Part shown: one piece after another, positions 10,265-21,761 of the stretch
Position numbering within the stretch: the first letter of the stretch is position 1
Layout: each line of letters begins with the position of its first letter
Assembly: GCA_902806595.1 (NCBI GenBank)
Contig: CADCXC010000004.1
Coordinates: forward strand, 2,108,001 to 2,172,000
Origin: Pyrenopolyporus hunteri
Lineage: Eukaryota > Ascomycota > Sordariomycetes > Xylariales > Hypoxylaceae
Direction of reading: 5' to 3'
Length of the DNA: 64,000 bases
Notes under the pieces: model-generated
Seen by the model: only the letters and a program-made list of their open reading frames with translations
Database searches by the model: none
What the model was told of the DNA's origin: nothing
Program-made: the position numbers and the translations under genes

Positions 10265-13113
10265 CTACTTCGCCTCGTACTTCCCGCTCACCAACCTCCT
10301 CACCGCAGGAACATCAACCCACTTCCCCTCTTCCACGGCGGCGGTGTCGTCCGCGAACGGGTCGTCTTCATTAAGTTCTACCTCCTTGCCCTTACTCTCC
10401 TCAAGCCTCGACACCGAGATGGCGTTTCCGCTCTCGGTAAATCCTGGCGGCGGGTTGATCTCCCACCGCGCCTCGATAACACCCGGCTTGGGCTCTACGC
10501 CCTGGTCGCCTATTATCCGACATACAATCTTTTGCCAATCCGCGTCCGGAGACAGAGTAACGTCGCCGAGGCGCCAGTATACGAGGTGCTTGTCCTTCAG
10601 ATGCGTTCCGGGGGGTTTCGTCTGGACGCCGGATGCCTTACCCCCGTACGTGGCGAAGAGCACTAAGTTATGCACTTGCACACTGGAGCCTCCACTCGCG
10701 AATTTGAAAGCTGGGTTCAGTTTATACTGGAGCAATAGTCCCAGTTTATCTCCCTGTGGCTTCCATACAGGACTAATAATAATAGGAACATGCTCCGTGA
10801 AGTTAGTAGCCGAATCTAAGTGCAGCCTATAAGAGAAGCCAATCGATGTTTTGTGAATATGTGAGAGATCCAAAGTAAATTGGTCTGGATGGTCGGGAGT
10901 GTCATTGGTGACGAAAATCCGGTTAGGACCAATGACTTCGAGCATGGGGAAGTTGTTGATACGAATTGGCAGATGAGCTATTGGCAATTAGCATATAATT
11001 CCTCTTCGGTATGTATGGTAACCGCAAACTTACTGGGTAGGTTAGATGAGTCTGAAGCATTGTGCGAGAAGGCGATTTCACCGTTCACCTTCACGGTCTG
11101 AACCTCGCCGTTTTCGAACGTTGCTGAGATAGTCTCTATAACAGAAGAGTTGAGGCCCGGCTCGTGCATCTCGGGATGCTTCGCGTGAACAATGCTACTC
11201 AATGAATTGCCAGACCGGACTGACTGAGTGTCCGATGTGCCTGCAACGCTAGCTTCAGACGTAAGCGTAGTAACTCCTGCGGGCTTTGACGACATGGTTT
11301 GCAAGGCAGGAGGTAAATGGGTTTGGTTCTCGGTTGCCGAGCCCTCGGAGACGGGAGCCGGAACGTATATGGTGTTTCGCACGTCTCTCCGGCCTCTGAC
11401 TGTACCCCCCCTCCTCGCTGGCATCCCCATTGCCGAGAGACTGTTAGCAACGTTCGAGAGTGCGGCTTTCTTTTCTTCCGGGTCCTCTTCAGCTACCGGT
11501 TCTTTCTGGATATTAAGTTTAAATAGCTGCTCGGCTTCCTGTGCGGCTGCCTCCTTCTCCGCCTGAGAGATTGGATCGTTAGCTGGAGCTGGCACGCTGA
11601 AACCTTCCGCGTCTTTTTCCGGTTCTTTTTGGGACGGCGGAGGACCCGGAGGCGGAGGGACGTCCGACACGTCAGGAATAGTAGATGTGCCATTAACCCG
11701 AGACCCTTGCGACGTTGCCGTCCCTGGTGGTGCTATATCGGTAGATCCTTCGCGACCCATACCATTGGTACCATCGTGGCTTGCCTTCTCCTTGGTCTCA
11801 GATGTTCGGGAGGGTGTCTCGGTAGTATCGGGGTCTTCCACAAGCGAACCTAGCCTATTTGTTGAATCACCAAGGTTGCTTGACGACGCTCTAGGAGACA
11901 AGCCATGGCTACTCTTGATGTTCCTTCCAAATGGTCCTTTCGCGGGCGACAGAGGTCCGAAGCCGCCGTGTATGCTCTGCCGTCTCCGGCCAAGCATAGT
12001 ACCGATCCGGCTTCGTAGCTTGTTTTCGGATTGTCCTTCCTTAGAGCCTGAATGGTCGCTACGATCGTCAGCAGCTGGGGTATTGACACTTGGTGGAGGC
12101 ACCAACGAAGAATTCGCTCCGCTTAAGCTAGATGACTGCCGTACGGTAGGGGCTCGCTTCTCGAGCTTTGGTCGGCCCGAGATCGTCTTGGCCACAAAAT
12201 GTTGGATCTCGGCGGCGGTGCTATAGTCTAGTAAACTGTTCAGCACAGACTCGGCTTCGGCTTGGTGACTCTGCGCCTGCTCTCCTTCATAAGTGCCGTA
12301 TTGGGTGAGACAATCGCGCAGCTGGTTCATTCGGCTTTCGTCCAAGGCTTGCAAGGATTCGAAGACAAACGGTGCTTGTGACTCCCATTGCTGGGTGGCA
12401 GCCTCGAGCTTCCCAGCTGCTAGGTCTACCTTCTGGGTGCTGGCTTTCCCGCCTTTTTTGCTAAGCTTGTCGGATCGTTCTTGCGCGTCCTCTAACTCCT
12501 TGGCCATGTTCTGAAGGTTCCCTTGTATGGTCTGGATGTTGACCATCTCCTTCCTCTGATGGAAGCTTCGTAAGGGCGTCTCGACATCCTTTTCGATCTT
12601 GGTGGCAAAGATGTGATGCGACATAGCAAGGGCGTCGGCGGATTGAAGGATCTTGTCCCATTGTGTTTGGAAAGTCCTTGATGGCGCTATTGTTAATCCT
12701 GGAGGAAAAGAAAAGGGGCTTGACAGATATATTGCGGCATTGGAGAACGTACCCAAGTTCGGACTGCGCATTAGGGACGCGAAATTGGGTCAGCCTCTTT
12801 AATCCTTGGACATACTGTTCCTCGACTTTCCGACGCTCCTGTGTCGCGATTTAGCTATCTGAGGGTGGTTAGGTGGGTGGTGCGTATTGCGTATTATACC
12901 TGCAACCAATCGGCGATCTCGGTGTTGACCTTGGATATGCGCTTGACCCGGTCGTTTAGAGCGTGAACTGCTTGGTTAGGATGGAGGTTGGCCTGTTGAG
13001 GTCGGCACCAGTCAGCTAATCGGTATTCCTACGCGCATATAGTGCTGAGGGCTATGGCGAATGTGCAGGCTTACTAGCATAGCCGGGTACTCAGGCCTCG
13101 AGAGATCTTCCAT
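10265..13113 (-). CDS. SYP1: F-BAR/muniscin endocytic protein (Syp1/FCHo-type)
   Basis: Early endocytic adaptor: an N-terminal F-BAR domain bends the plasma membrane and a C-terminal mu-homology domain binds cargo. I rebuilt five exons: 13113-13075, 12992-12900, 12838-12753, 12676-11034 and 10977-10265, giving 857 residues. The start reads MEDLSRPEYPAML, then HPNQAVHALNDRVKRI and the F-BAR helices up to about residue 260. A long Pro/Ser/Thr-rich disordered linker follows. The muniscin C-terminal domain starts near IETISATFENGEVQTVKVNG, crosses the last intron, and continues with RINNFPMLEVIGPNRIF. For the third junction I chose the CAAG acceptor at 12677 because it restores the conserved SELGTFQTQW sequence; a nearer CCAG acceptor breaks the frame. 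Order and length fit the family well. Confidence 0.93.
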
Positions 13114-14167
13114 CGCGATCAAGGATGAGCGCAATCATATAGACAAGTACGAGCAGAGACGGAGGAGGGAGGGGGGGCGGTCGGGAGACATATAAATACG
13201 GGAGATGAGGGAGAGAAACGAAAGAGAAGTAATAGATTATATTGGCATTGGGAGAAGAATCGGTTAAACCAAAATGCAATTGACAATGACGAGAAGACGG
13301 AGGTTGGTGTTGGTGATAATATTAGCATTAATGGTCAAGATCAGGTTAGGTAAGTAAGGCGGGTGGATAAGGTCCTTTAAGGTCCTGAAGGTCCTCGAGG
13401 GTATGTAGAGGGCAGAGGTCGGTAGCTTCGAAGGGGGCGTGCTTTTTATTTTATTTTATTTATTGTATTTTTTTTTTTTCCCTGGGAAGACTATTTCGTT
13501 TCCCAAAGACATGGATCCTGTTTATTAGGTACTAGGAGGCGGTAGCATATGTAGGTACCTATAGCACATGTATCCCTACATGTATTCACCAGCCTCAGCG
13601 CTGCTTCTTCTCCGCCAACTGCATCCACTACCACTGGTAGGCAAGGTAGGCAAGGTAGGTACTTAAACATCCTGGGTGAGACATGTAGCCAGGCTTCTTC
13701 TGGGTGGAGTAGCTACCAGGAATTACGGCATTCCCCCAGCTACACTTACCTATATAGGTATAGTCTATACTTAGATAGACACATAATATGGGCTTTAGGG
13801 ATTAGCTTCCATACCATTAAGCACGAATCCCGCTAAGCGTCTGACCCGTCTTACCTAACTGAGTGAGACACCTCGGGTACCTAGGTAGGTACCCAATCAA
13901 GACCGTCAAGGTCGACATAAATGATCGTGTCTTTACTCTTTTAACAACTACAACTTAGCAACCACAACGTCGAGCACTTATCCTATATCGGTGCTTAGAC
14001 ATGCCCCATACTTAAGACCATACCATCTATTAACATCAATTGTCACCATAGAATTGACCTAGACCCTAGGTATTTATTACGAATCCCCCTATATTCCCTC
14101 TGTACAAAAACCTGGCCCTTGTTCCGTTCCCGCATACCCTGCCTTAGGACTTCTACTACTTAACAGT
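13114..14167. other. Divergent promoter region, SYP1 and kinase genes
   Basis: About 1 kb between divergent starts. It holds poly-T/TTTTA runs near 13444-13480, a tandem GGTAGGCAA duplication near 13636-13660 and CCTAGGTAGGTACC near 13880. No coding frame is supported. Confidence 0.5.
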
Positions 14168-15556
14168 ATGACCTCCGATTCTGATTGGAGAGCCTCACTC
14201 ACTTCGTCCGATCGCTATGACAACATCCAGGCTATGTACGTCCGTCCGAAACCCGTTTGCTTAGCCACCTCCATACTTAATTACTTACCAAGACCGCCAT
14301 CATCTCTAGAAAAGCAGCACTTGACCAGTTAAGCGGCACAGATTCCTCTTCACAGAAAAGTGCATTCACACTCGAGAATGAAGCTTATAAGGCCTCGGCA
14401 TCTCGCGTAAGTATCCCTACATGTGTTAATTGTTATTTTGTAGCCATTTATGTCGACGTCCAGATGAAATGCTTACTCTGCAATAGGCCGAGTATGATGA
14501 AGCATGCCGGAAATTTATGGGCCAGAAACCAGTGATCTCAACCGAGGCACCAACCAAGGCACCGACCGCCTCGATAGTAGAGACTCCTCCTGAATCACCT
14601 GGTATTACTATAGGACATTATCAAAATTGTCACTATGTTGCCAGTGGACTTACCTCTGACGTGTATAGATCAAACATGGTAGCTCTCAAGGTAATTGTTG
14701 ACACCTCCGTTGGTGAACCTCATAACCCTTTCAGAGAGGAAAAGATTTTGAAGTTACTGGATAGACCATGTATTCCTCTACTGGAGTCCTTCCGCGACCA
14801 GGAACAGCGCTTTACTCTAGCTTTCCCGTTCATGCCTTTAAGCTTGAAGGCCCTTGTTGAGCAAGGACGTATACCGAGAAGCCGTATACAAAGACACTTT
14901 TCGGACCTCTTCAATGCTCTGGCCTATATTCACCAAAAAGGCATAATACACAGAGATATCAAACCCTCTTCGCTTTTACTCAAGTCGGCCGACGGTCCCG
15001 CCTACCTTTCCGACTTCGGCGAAGCGTGGCATCCGGTACTATCAGTTCACACGGAACCCGCCGACAACAAGATTCTAGATGTTGGCACAGGCCCGTACCG
15101 CGCACCAGACACACTGTTTGGTAATAAATCATATGGCCCGGCAGTCGATATGTGGGCAGCCGGAGCAATGCTTGCCGAATGCTGCCGAGATCCACCTCGA
15201 GAGCTTTTCGAATCCCGGGAGGCCCACGAAGACGGGAATCAGCTTGGCCTAATACTAAGCATCTTCAAAACCATTGGAAGTCCTACCCGGGAATCGTGGC
15301 CAGAGGCGATAAACTTTAAGACGCCCCCGTTTGACATGTACCGGGTGTTTGAAGGCCGAACGTGGGATGATATTTTATCTGGCGTCGATGAGGATTTCCG
15401 TGAACTTATCGTGGCATTAGTGGTATATGAGAGTCGCAAGAGAGCTACCGCATCTCAAGTAAGTATGCCTTCTAAGGTCTACTACTCATTTGGTACTAAT
15501 TTTATCAGGCGTTACAATTTAGATGTATGCTTAATGTGAACCATGGTGAGGGCTAA
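14168..15556 (+). CDS. Protein kinase, CAK1/CSK1-type (CDK-activating kinase family)
   Basis: Probable monomeric CDK-activating kinase. There are four exons: 14168-14235, 14310-14406, 14487-15458 and 15509-15556, giving 394 residues, all joined in phase. The first two exons encode a conserved-looking helical lead (MTSDSDWRASLTSSDRYDNI), then AFTLENEAYKASASRAEYDE. The kinase core has Lys in VALKV near residue 121, HRDIKPSS near 210, SDFGEAW near 231, then GPYRAPDTLFG and DMWAAGAMLAE. The glycine-rich loop is absent (ASGLTSDVYR in its place), a known trait of CAK1 kinases. The PHEDGNQLGLILSIF-like stretch (here AHEDGNQLGLILSIF) fits fungal CSK1/CAK1 proteins. The last exon ends shortly after ATASQALQ, without the usual HPF-type ending, so the C-terminus may be shortened or mis-modelled. 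Confidence 0.75.
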
Positions 15557-15906
15557 AGTATGGCCCACCATGCATCCTCATAAGTCTCGCATTGCCCGCG
15601 TGACAGGCAGTTTACAAGTCCGTGTCATTAAAGGCATACATGCAACTTCAACAGTACCCGACCAAACCTCTTTCAGATATATACTATGCGACGTTTTCCC
15701 AGACCCAAGCCACGTCTATGGTGTTCCTACTTATCTACCTAGGTACCTACCAGGTATGTGCTAATCGTTGACGACGAGCGAACCAAATCCATCCTCATTA
15801 GACTCCGACCAATGTTAGATTTCGCAATTACTTTTAGCGTTCGTAACTCTGAATCGAGAATTCATCAGAACCACAGCCGATTTTGTCTGGCATCCGCTAT
15901 GACACT
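15557..15906. other. Short intergenic gap between convergent genes
   Basis: 350 bp between two convergent stop codons. It contains one CTACCTAGGTACCTACC motif near 15736. Nothing else is seen. Confidence 0.5.
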
Positions 15907-17007
15907 TCAAGGAGATATTCTTCCCCTCCTTAGATAATAGAACCCTGCGGCAACGAAGGGTGCTATAATAGACGTCATGCGAAGTACGTTCTTCGCAATG
16001 TCCATTTTACGCACCGGGAGTGTGACGCGATGGAATTCCTCTGGCGTGTTGAGTGCTGGCCATTCGGCGTCCGGCACCGGTACACCCACGCACGGGCAAA
16101 GCTCGTTCCATCCAAACCCATCTTCGAGTCTGCACACCTTTAGCTGCTCCGGTGGAACGAGTCGCTTTACATCTGCGATACTAGTTCCTGCCTATCAGTA
16201 ACTCCGTTCCACGCGTGAAGCCTTTGTTCTAACATACTAGGTCTTATAATTCTCGACAAGCGCCTTATACCCCTCTGGCGACATGCCGTAGCCGTTGGTA
16301 TAGTAACTCGTAATCGTCGCCGCCATATTCGCCATGGCGTATCGGAAATCGTCGAAATGCTTAAGTATGGACATTGACAGAGAGAGTTTACTCCTTGCAC
16401 CGACGGTATTGATGAACGACTTCGCCCACTTGTCGGGGTCACGCTCCGTTAGGAGAAAATTGGCGTCTGGGTAGGCCTTCAGCACCGAGCGTAACATGAA
16501 GAATGGCATCTCTATGATGATCTAGGTTCGAGCGGTTATTAGCTTGGTTTAGCATTACGGACGCGGCGGCGGGCACATACATCATAGTCGGCGAACCACT
16601 TGTCGAACTCCTCTCGGCCGTCTTTCAACACATGTTAGCTCTTCGCATATTTGTTCATCGTTCGGCTAGTTGACAGGAGGTGCTCTCGACCGCTCTCCCC
16701 AGTGGTGCGAAGGTCTACTCACATGGCTTGCCCTCGTGCAACATCTCGGCCTTAAACCCGTCTATCAAGAAATTCAAATGCGTCGGCCCATGTTTGATGA
16801 CTTCGGCCATATGGTAAGGCTTGAAACCAAGCCGCTTTAAAGCTTCGTAGGTGCCATGCGTACCAGTCCTGGAATTTAGTAAGAAGCTGCTACTCAGAAC
16901 TTCTACAGCTGAGATCTCGGTTTTGCCCACCTTGGTGCGCTTAATACTATGAGCTTCTTGGGCTCGACGTGAGTCGGAGTCGGAACGGAGTCGATTAGGC
17001 GAGGCAT
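15907..17007 (-). CDS. Sulfotransferase-like P-loop protein (Sulfotransfer_4-type)
   Basis: Member of a fungal family often mislabelled as NAD-dependent epimerase; the fold is that of PAPS-dependent sulfotransferases, but activity is unproven. There are five exons: 17007-16931, 16868-16723, 16621-16581, 16521-16238 and 16180-15907, giving 273 residues, with every junction in phase. The start MPRLIDSVPTPTHVEPKK precedes the strand KLIVLSAPRTGTHGT, which carries the phosphosulfate-loop-like motif near residues 24-31. Then come GFKPYHMAEV, FDKWFADYD, EMPFFMLRSVLKAYPDA, and LLTERDPDKWAKSF, the second nucleotide-contact motif. The sequence ends GFGWNELCPCVGVPVPD and a C-terminal hydrophobic segment (IIAPFVAAGFYYL) with an RRGR tail, suggesting a tail-anchored membrane protein. 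The family is confident; the substrate is unknown. Confidence 0.85.
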
Positions 17008-18306
17008 TACTGCTGAACTGACTTCTCGAATGAGATAGATTCCCGAAACGGCGTGCCGTCGTGTATTAGTTCACGGCTATGGGTAGTCGGGGCTGGCTGG
17101 CTGGGTCCCTACCTACCTATATAAGAAGACCAGCGCAGCATCCACCTAGCTCCATCGTTCGACGGCTATCGGTTCTCGGTCATCCACGCAGGTATATACA
17201 CACCGTCTCGAAACAAGCAGCTCCATAGGAACGTTTCTATCGAGTAAACGCGACGTGCCGACTCGCTCTCGAGTCTTGACGAATGTCCGAGCCCGAATAG
17301 CATTTATAAAGCGAACTCGGTACTTAATCTATTTTTACGCGTGGTGCTAGCCTCGAATTCACCGGTTGACCTGTTGATAGATAGCCTTCACAACTCCAGC
17401 CAAGGACTTAGTATGGGGCTATTACATAGTAGCAAGCAGGGATGCAAACTTCCTGGGCTAGCAAGTACCGAAAGGCCAGCTTCGCGGGCCCTCTTGGTTA
17501 GACCTCGATTCAAGAAATGGATTAGAGAGGAAGCAAACCCAGAAACGGTCGAGGATTGACCAGGGATATTATGCGCCTGACGTTAGCGAAGTACTCCATA
17601 TCGACGGCATTTCGACCGCACACCACGCCGAACAACTTCTCTATATCAATGATTTCCGTCGAGTCTGAGCCGTATAAATACGTACGATCGAGAGAGAAAC
17701 TGCTAGTGCTCTCGGACTCGGATTTCGACAGTCATCCGAATGGCCCCACGCTTAGCTATGGTTTGAGTTGTTCTGTGGATACTACATAGTTATCGGTCAG
17801 AGACCTTTACTCCAGAATACGACGTCCGGCTGCCGCCCGACAGCCGCATAGCCGCAGTCAGTGTTGAAGATCGGTACCCAGACGATATGAAGCCCCATAT
17901 ATCCTATTAAAGGCATAGTCTCCCCGTCTATTATCAGAAAGGTTATAACATATATTCACGTCTACCGGCGATACGCTAACCGACCACACAGTCTTTAATA
18001 TTGCAGGTGGTGAGAACATTATGACTTGCAGCACGGCAGTTCAAGGGATAGGTAATGCAATCTGCTCAATGGCTGCTATTCGTAGCGAGAGAGCTACAGC
18101 GGCGCCGTCATTTTATATGCATAGGTAGGTAGGTATACCACCCGTTGGTGCCTACGAGGTTTACTCCCCAATATCCCGGGAACCCTGGCTTGAAAAGCTT
18201 CAGATGATCTAATATTTTACTGTAATACTGGCAAAGTGGTGGATGTAGACTAAGCGTTCCCTGCTAACATATCAACTCAGATTTAAAGCTAGTTGGATTA
18301 CCTGAG

Positions 18307-18337
<31 letters not shown>

Positions 18338-18571
18338 GTAGGTCAGCGCAATATCGGATACCCTGGATTGAGCGGACTTAACGTGGGCGAAATCTTATTA
18401 ACTTGATTAAAAATACACCACGCTGATATATACCTAGGTAGGTAGGTATCCAAGTACGAATTAGACAAGTCATGGCCCCGTCCTATACAATAAATAGTAG
18501 TACATCCTAAACTACTACCACCACCACGCTCGTTGTAGCGCAACGATAGAAGCGCGTTGTTCGAAAGAGTT
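17008..18571. other. Gene-free stretch between sulfotransferase-like and SDR genes
   Basis: I see no supported gene. Short frames near 17341-17789 lack family patterns. It contains ATAGGTAGGTAGGTAT near 18120, CCTAGGTAGGTAGGTAT near 18432 and a 25-base T run at 18307-18331. Confidence 0.5.
18307..18331. repeat. Poly-T tract
   Basis: An uninterrupted run of 25 T is visible. A poly-A tail remnant of a retroelement on the minus strand would look like this, but I see no flanking element or target-site duplication. Confidence 0.9.
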
Positions 18572-19683
18572 CTACCACGAGGTATGGCCACCATCTATAA
18601 CTAAGTTGGCTCCGGTCATGAAGCTACTCGCGTTGCTCAATAGGAACAACGCCGCGCCCTTAAACTCGGTCGTCTCCGCGAGCCTGCCCATCATATTCTC
18701 GCTCTCCCACCTCTCCCGGAGGCCGGGGACTTCCTCGAAGTTCTTGAGCACCATGGGCGTCAAGATATGCCCGGGGCTAAGGCAGTTGACGCGGATACCG
18801 CCGGTACCGTCTTCCTTGATTGGGCTCCACTCCATAGACAAGCTACGCGCTAGTTGGATTAACGCGGCTTTCGATGAATTATAGACTGACGATAAAAGGC
18901 CCTTGTTTGCTACGCTGCCGCTCATGCTCGCTACGAGACAGATGCTGCCGCGGCACTTATACTTCATCATCTGGCGAGCGGCGGCGGTCGCGGTCATGAG
19001 GACACCGGTGAAGTTGATGGCGAGCATCTTAGCAGCGTCTCTCGGCTCGTAGTCGACCGCCGGCGTGATCTGCTGAATGCCAGCTGCGGCGATAACGCCG
19101 TCCAAACGTCTATTCTGGTCTGCAATATCCGTTATCGTTCTGTCCAGATGTTTTGTGTCCAGGACATCTTGCTGCCGGTAATGGAGCGACCCTCCCCATT
19201 CGGGGACCACTCTTTTCTCGGCCTCAGCCCAATGCTGGTCGGGCTGGTCTTCACGATCGAGACAGTAAACTGATGTCTTTGTTAGCAAAGGGCTGAGAAG
19301 ATAGTGACCAACAAAACATGCTCAAGTCACGTAGTTACAGGGCGCGCGTCACCTTTTCCCCCGGCCTCAACAAGGCTCTCAGCCAGCGCAAGACCTAGAC
19401 CCCTTGCGGCGCCCGTGACAACGAAGACCCGCCCCTTTAAATCAAAGTCGGCGAGCCGCTTCTGGCCCACGTTTACATCGGAATTAGGCGCTAATTCATG
19501 TGCTGGATTGTCGCGTGGATCTGGGTTGGTCGGTTTTGATGGTGGGCTAGGCGAGGAATGCAAAGATCTAAGAGTAGGGCTGTTAATGAATGCGACCACC
19601 CGCGACCGTCGGTATATGTAGGGGACCAATATGCTTGGGCGAGTACGGACCAGAGTCCGCGCCAATCTCGGGCAAACAGACAT
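18572..19683 (-). CDS. SDR-family dehydrogenase with N-terminal presequence-like extension
   Basis: Classical SDR, likely a polyol/sugar dehydrogenase-like enzyme (similar in pattern to fungal D-arabinitol 2-dehydrogenase or sorbose reductase types); the substrate is uncertain. There are two exons, 19683-19353 and 19269-18572, giving 342 residues. The CATCAG acceptor at 19270 restores AGGKVYCLDR; a nearer AAAG acceptor breaks the frame. The cofactor motif TGAARGLG is at 90-97, AAAG at about 171-174, and the catalytic residues are Ser227, Tyr240 and Lys244 (YNSSK). SPGHILTPMV and the IDGGHTSW end are typical. The first 75 residues are Arg/Ser-rich and acid-poor, consistent with mitochondrial import; the sequence alone cannot prove it. 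Confidence 0.88.
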
Positions 19684-20783
19684 CACGGAGTTCTATAACG
19701 AGACTCATTGATAAGGGCAGCTTTCTACTAGATATTCTGTACTACAAAACCCGCACACGCCCCAAGATCGAAAGGAAAAGGCAACGGGTTTTCAGTGGGA
19801 TGTAGGGAGAATTGAGGCCGCAAGTTCGACGAGCTCTTGATGTAGCGATTCCGTCATACTAGATGCTGCTGCGAAAATCCCGACGGCGCTCACTGCGATC
19901 AAAGCGATTTCCAGCCCAGGTGTCGTCCGATGGACGAGACGAATCGGCTCACCTTACCTTCAAAAGCCTCTATGTTGCGTCAAATGTAAATCATGGGAAA
20001 GCCATGCCGTCGCGTGTCTCGTCGACGGCATGGCCGTGTAAGACCACCGACGTCAGAAAAGTGGATGTCCGACGCACGCATGTTGAACAATGACGTATAC
20101 GTACCTATATTCCGAAAATAGGGGTCTGTAATAGGTATCTGTCTGATCTCGTTCCGGCGTGCTGCTGTATCACCGTCTAGCCTGGTCCGCGCCGTGGCGG
20201 GGAAAAATAGGTCTTGCATATGTTGTACAATATGTTCGTTGCGCACATTCGCATCTCCGAATGTATACCTACCTACCTAGGTACCTATGTAAGTATAATA
20301 CCATTGTATATAACAAGTATGTCCCCATCGACAGTGGACACTAGATATAGTCAGATGGCTTCGGGAATAGTATTAGAGCGATCTTGCCGTTCTGGTTATT
20401 CCTGTCAACTCTTCTGTTCTCTACGTTCTGTATTGTTCATTTATGTACTATTAGGCCTGTTACTTACCTACCTAGGTACATGTAGGTATCTAGTACGTAG
20501 CCCTTTGTCAAACAAGCCCCTTTCTAAGACATCCCCCATGAACAATGTCTTGGACATTATTGAGTCTCGAACAAGACTTGTTACCAATACATTTCTGCAC
20601 ACCGTTGTAAGTCGGACTATATAAGTAGACCGTATGTCTCACTCCCCTCCTTCGAGTTCCAAAAAGTGGTCTTCAGCATATACCTATTATCTTAGAAGCT
20701 TCGGCGTGGATATATTTAAAAGAGTTCCGTAGCACAACCACGACACCGTGAAAAAGATACACCTTAGCCAAACAGCACATAAA
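19684..20783. other. Divergent intergenic region
   Basis: No supported gene; the small frames at 19863-20093 and 20214-20624 have no family pattern. It carries two clear motif copies, ACCTACCTAGGTACCT near 20267 and CTACCTAGGTACATGTAGGTA near 20468. It should include the promoters of the SDR gene and the 20784 gene. Confidence 0.5.
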
Positions 20784-21524
20784 ATGCCTCATGAGAAAAT
20801 GTCTCGCAAGAGGCGCAATTACTCTCGGTCTACCCCTGCAAAGCGTCGCAGGGGAAACAACTATGACAATTCCAGTATCCCGCCGATACCAGCAGGGCTT
20901 AATCATTCAACGGCTCGCGACCGGTTACACAATATGGATGCTATCAGCACAACGTCCAATAGCCGGCCACTCCCTAGTCTGGCCAATTTTGAACGCTCGG
21001 GGGACCCCTCACCGCGTTTTCCCGAAATGAGACCTTCTCATCTGATGTCCGGGCCACCTTCAAGGCCAACCAGCCCCGTACCCTCGATATACGGCGCACC
21101 GGGCTATCCCATAACAACTCCTTTCGGGATGAATCCTTCCACAGAGAGCCCTTCTGCGGTAAGCCCTTCTACGGAGAGCCCTTCTAGTATGAGTTCATAT
21201 TCAACGCCCGTCCCCGTGACGCCGAGAAGTAGCTACGGCCTCGTAGCTCCCACGGATCAGAATCATTCCTGCTATCTGATGTCTTCCCGCCAGCTCATCC
21301 TCGATATCGTAAAAGCCTATAATGAATATCTGAAAGGCCTCCGTATATACAATTCTTTACTAGATAATATGAGGATGAAAAAAGAAGCCAAGGCTGCGAA
21401 GCGCAGAAGAGCCGAGGAAGTCGGCGGGGTCGGCGGTGCTCAAGAGGGAGGCAATCAGGGAACTTTCTCTGAACCGTTCGAGCATGGACATTATGGAAAC
21501 GGCCCTAGCTTTTCGGGTGCTTAA
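20784..21524 (+). CDS. Basic, low-complexity hypothetical protein
   Basis: A 246-residue single-exon open frame that I do not recognise. The ATG at 20784 (MPHEKMSRKRRNYSR) is chosen because the frame upstream has only non-ATG codons. The N-terminus has two Arg/Lys clusters (SRKRR, AKRRR) that could act as nuclear localisation signals. The middle is Pro/Ser/Thr-rich and contains a near-exact duplication of the STESPS segment around residues 130-145. From about residue 165 a helix-prone, ordered-looking segment runs from CYLMSSRQLILDIVKAYNEY to a basic stretch (KKEAKAAKRRRAEE), then a Gly-rich end. This ordered part and the continuous frame suggest a real gene. Nuclear location is inference. 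Confidence 0.55.
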   Translation: MPHEKMSRKRRNYSRSTPAKRRRGNNYDNSSIPPIPAGLNHSTARDRLHNMDAISTTSNSRPLPSLANFERSGDPSPRFPEMRPSHLMSGPPSRPTSPVPSIYGAPGYPITTPFGMNPSTESPSAVSPSTESPSSMSSYSTPVPVTPRSSYGLVAPTDQNHSCYLMSSRQLILDIVKAYNEYLKGLRIYNSLLDNMRMKKEAKAAKRRRAEEVGGVGGAQEGGNQGTFSEPFEHGHYGNGPSFSGA

Positions 21525-21761
21525 TCAGAAGAGCAAGGCTAGTAAGCCGCAGCAAGAAAGGTTTGTCTTCCTATTAAATATCAATGTGAGGACGGCGTTT
21601 AATCATGTACTTGAGACATTCTGCATTGGTTAATCCAACCACATATTAAAAACAAAGTGATAAATATCTGTGCTATGAATAAAAATAATATTGCCGCCCG
21701 CTATGCAATTTTGAAATATGTGTTCTAGATGCCTGTTTACCTCTGGGTATACGATTGTGAA

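Noticed and set aside
18307..18331. Poly-T run as the tail of a retrotransposed copy
   Set aside because: There is no coding relic or target-site duplication around it.
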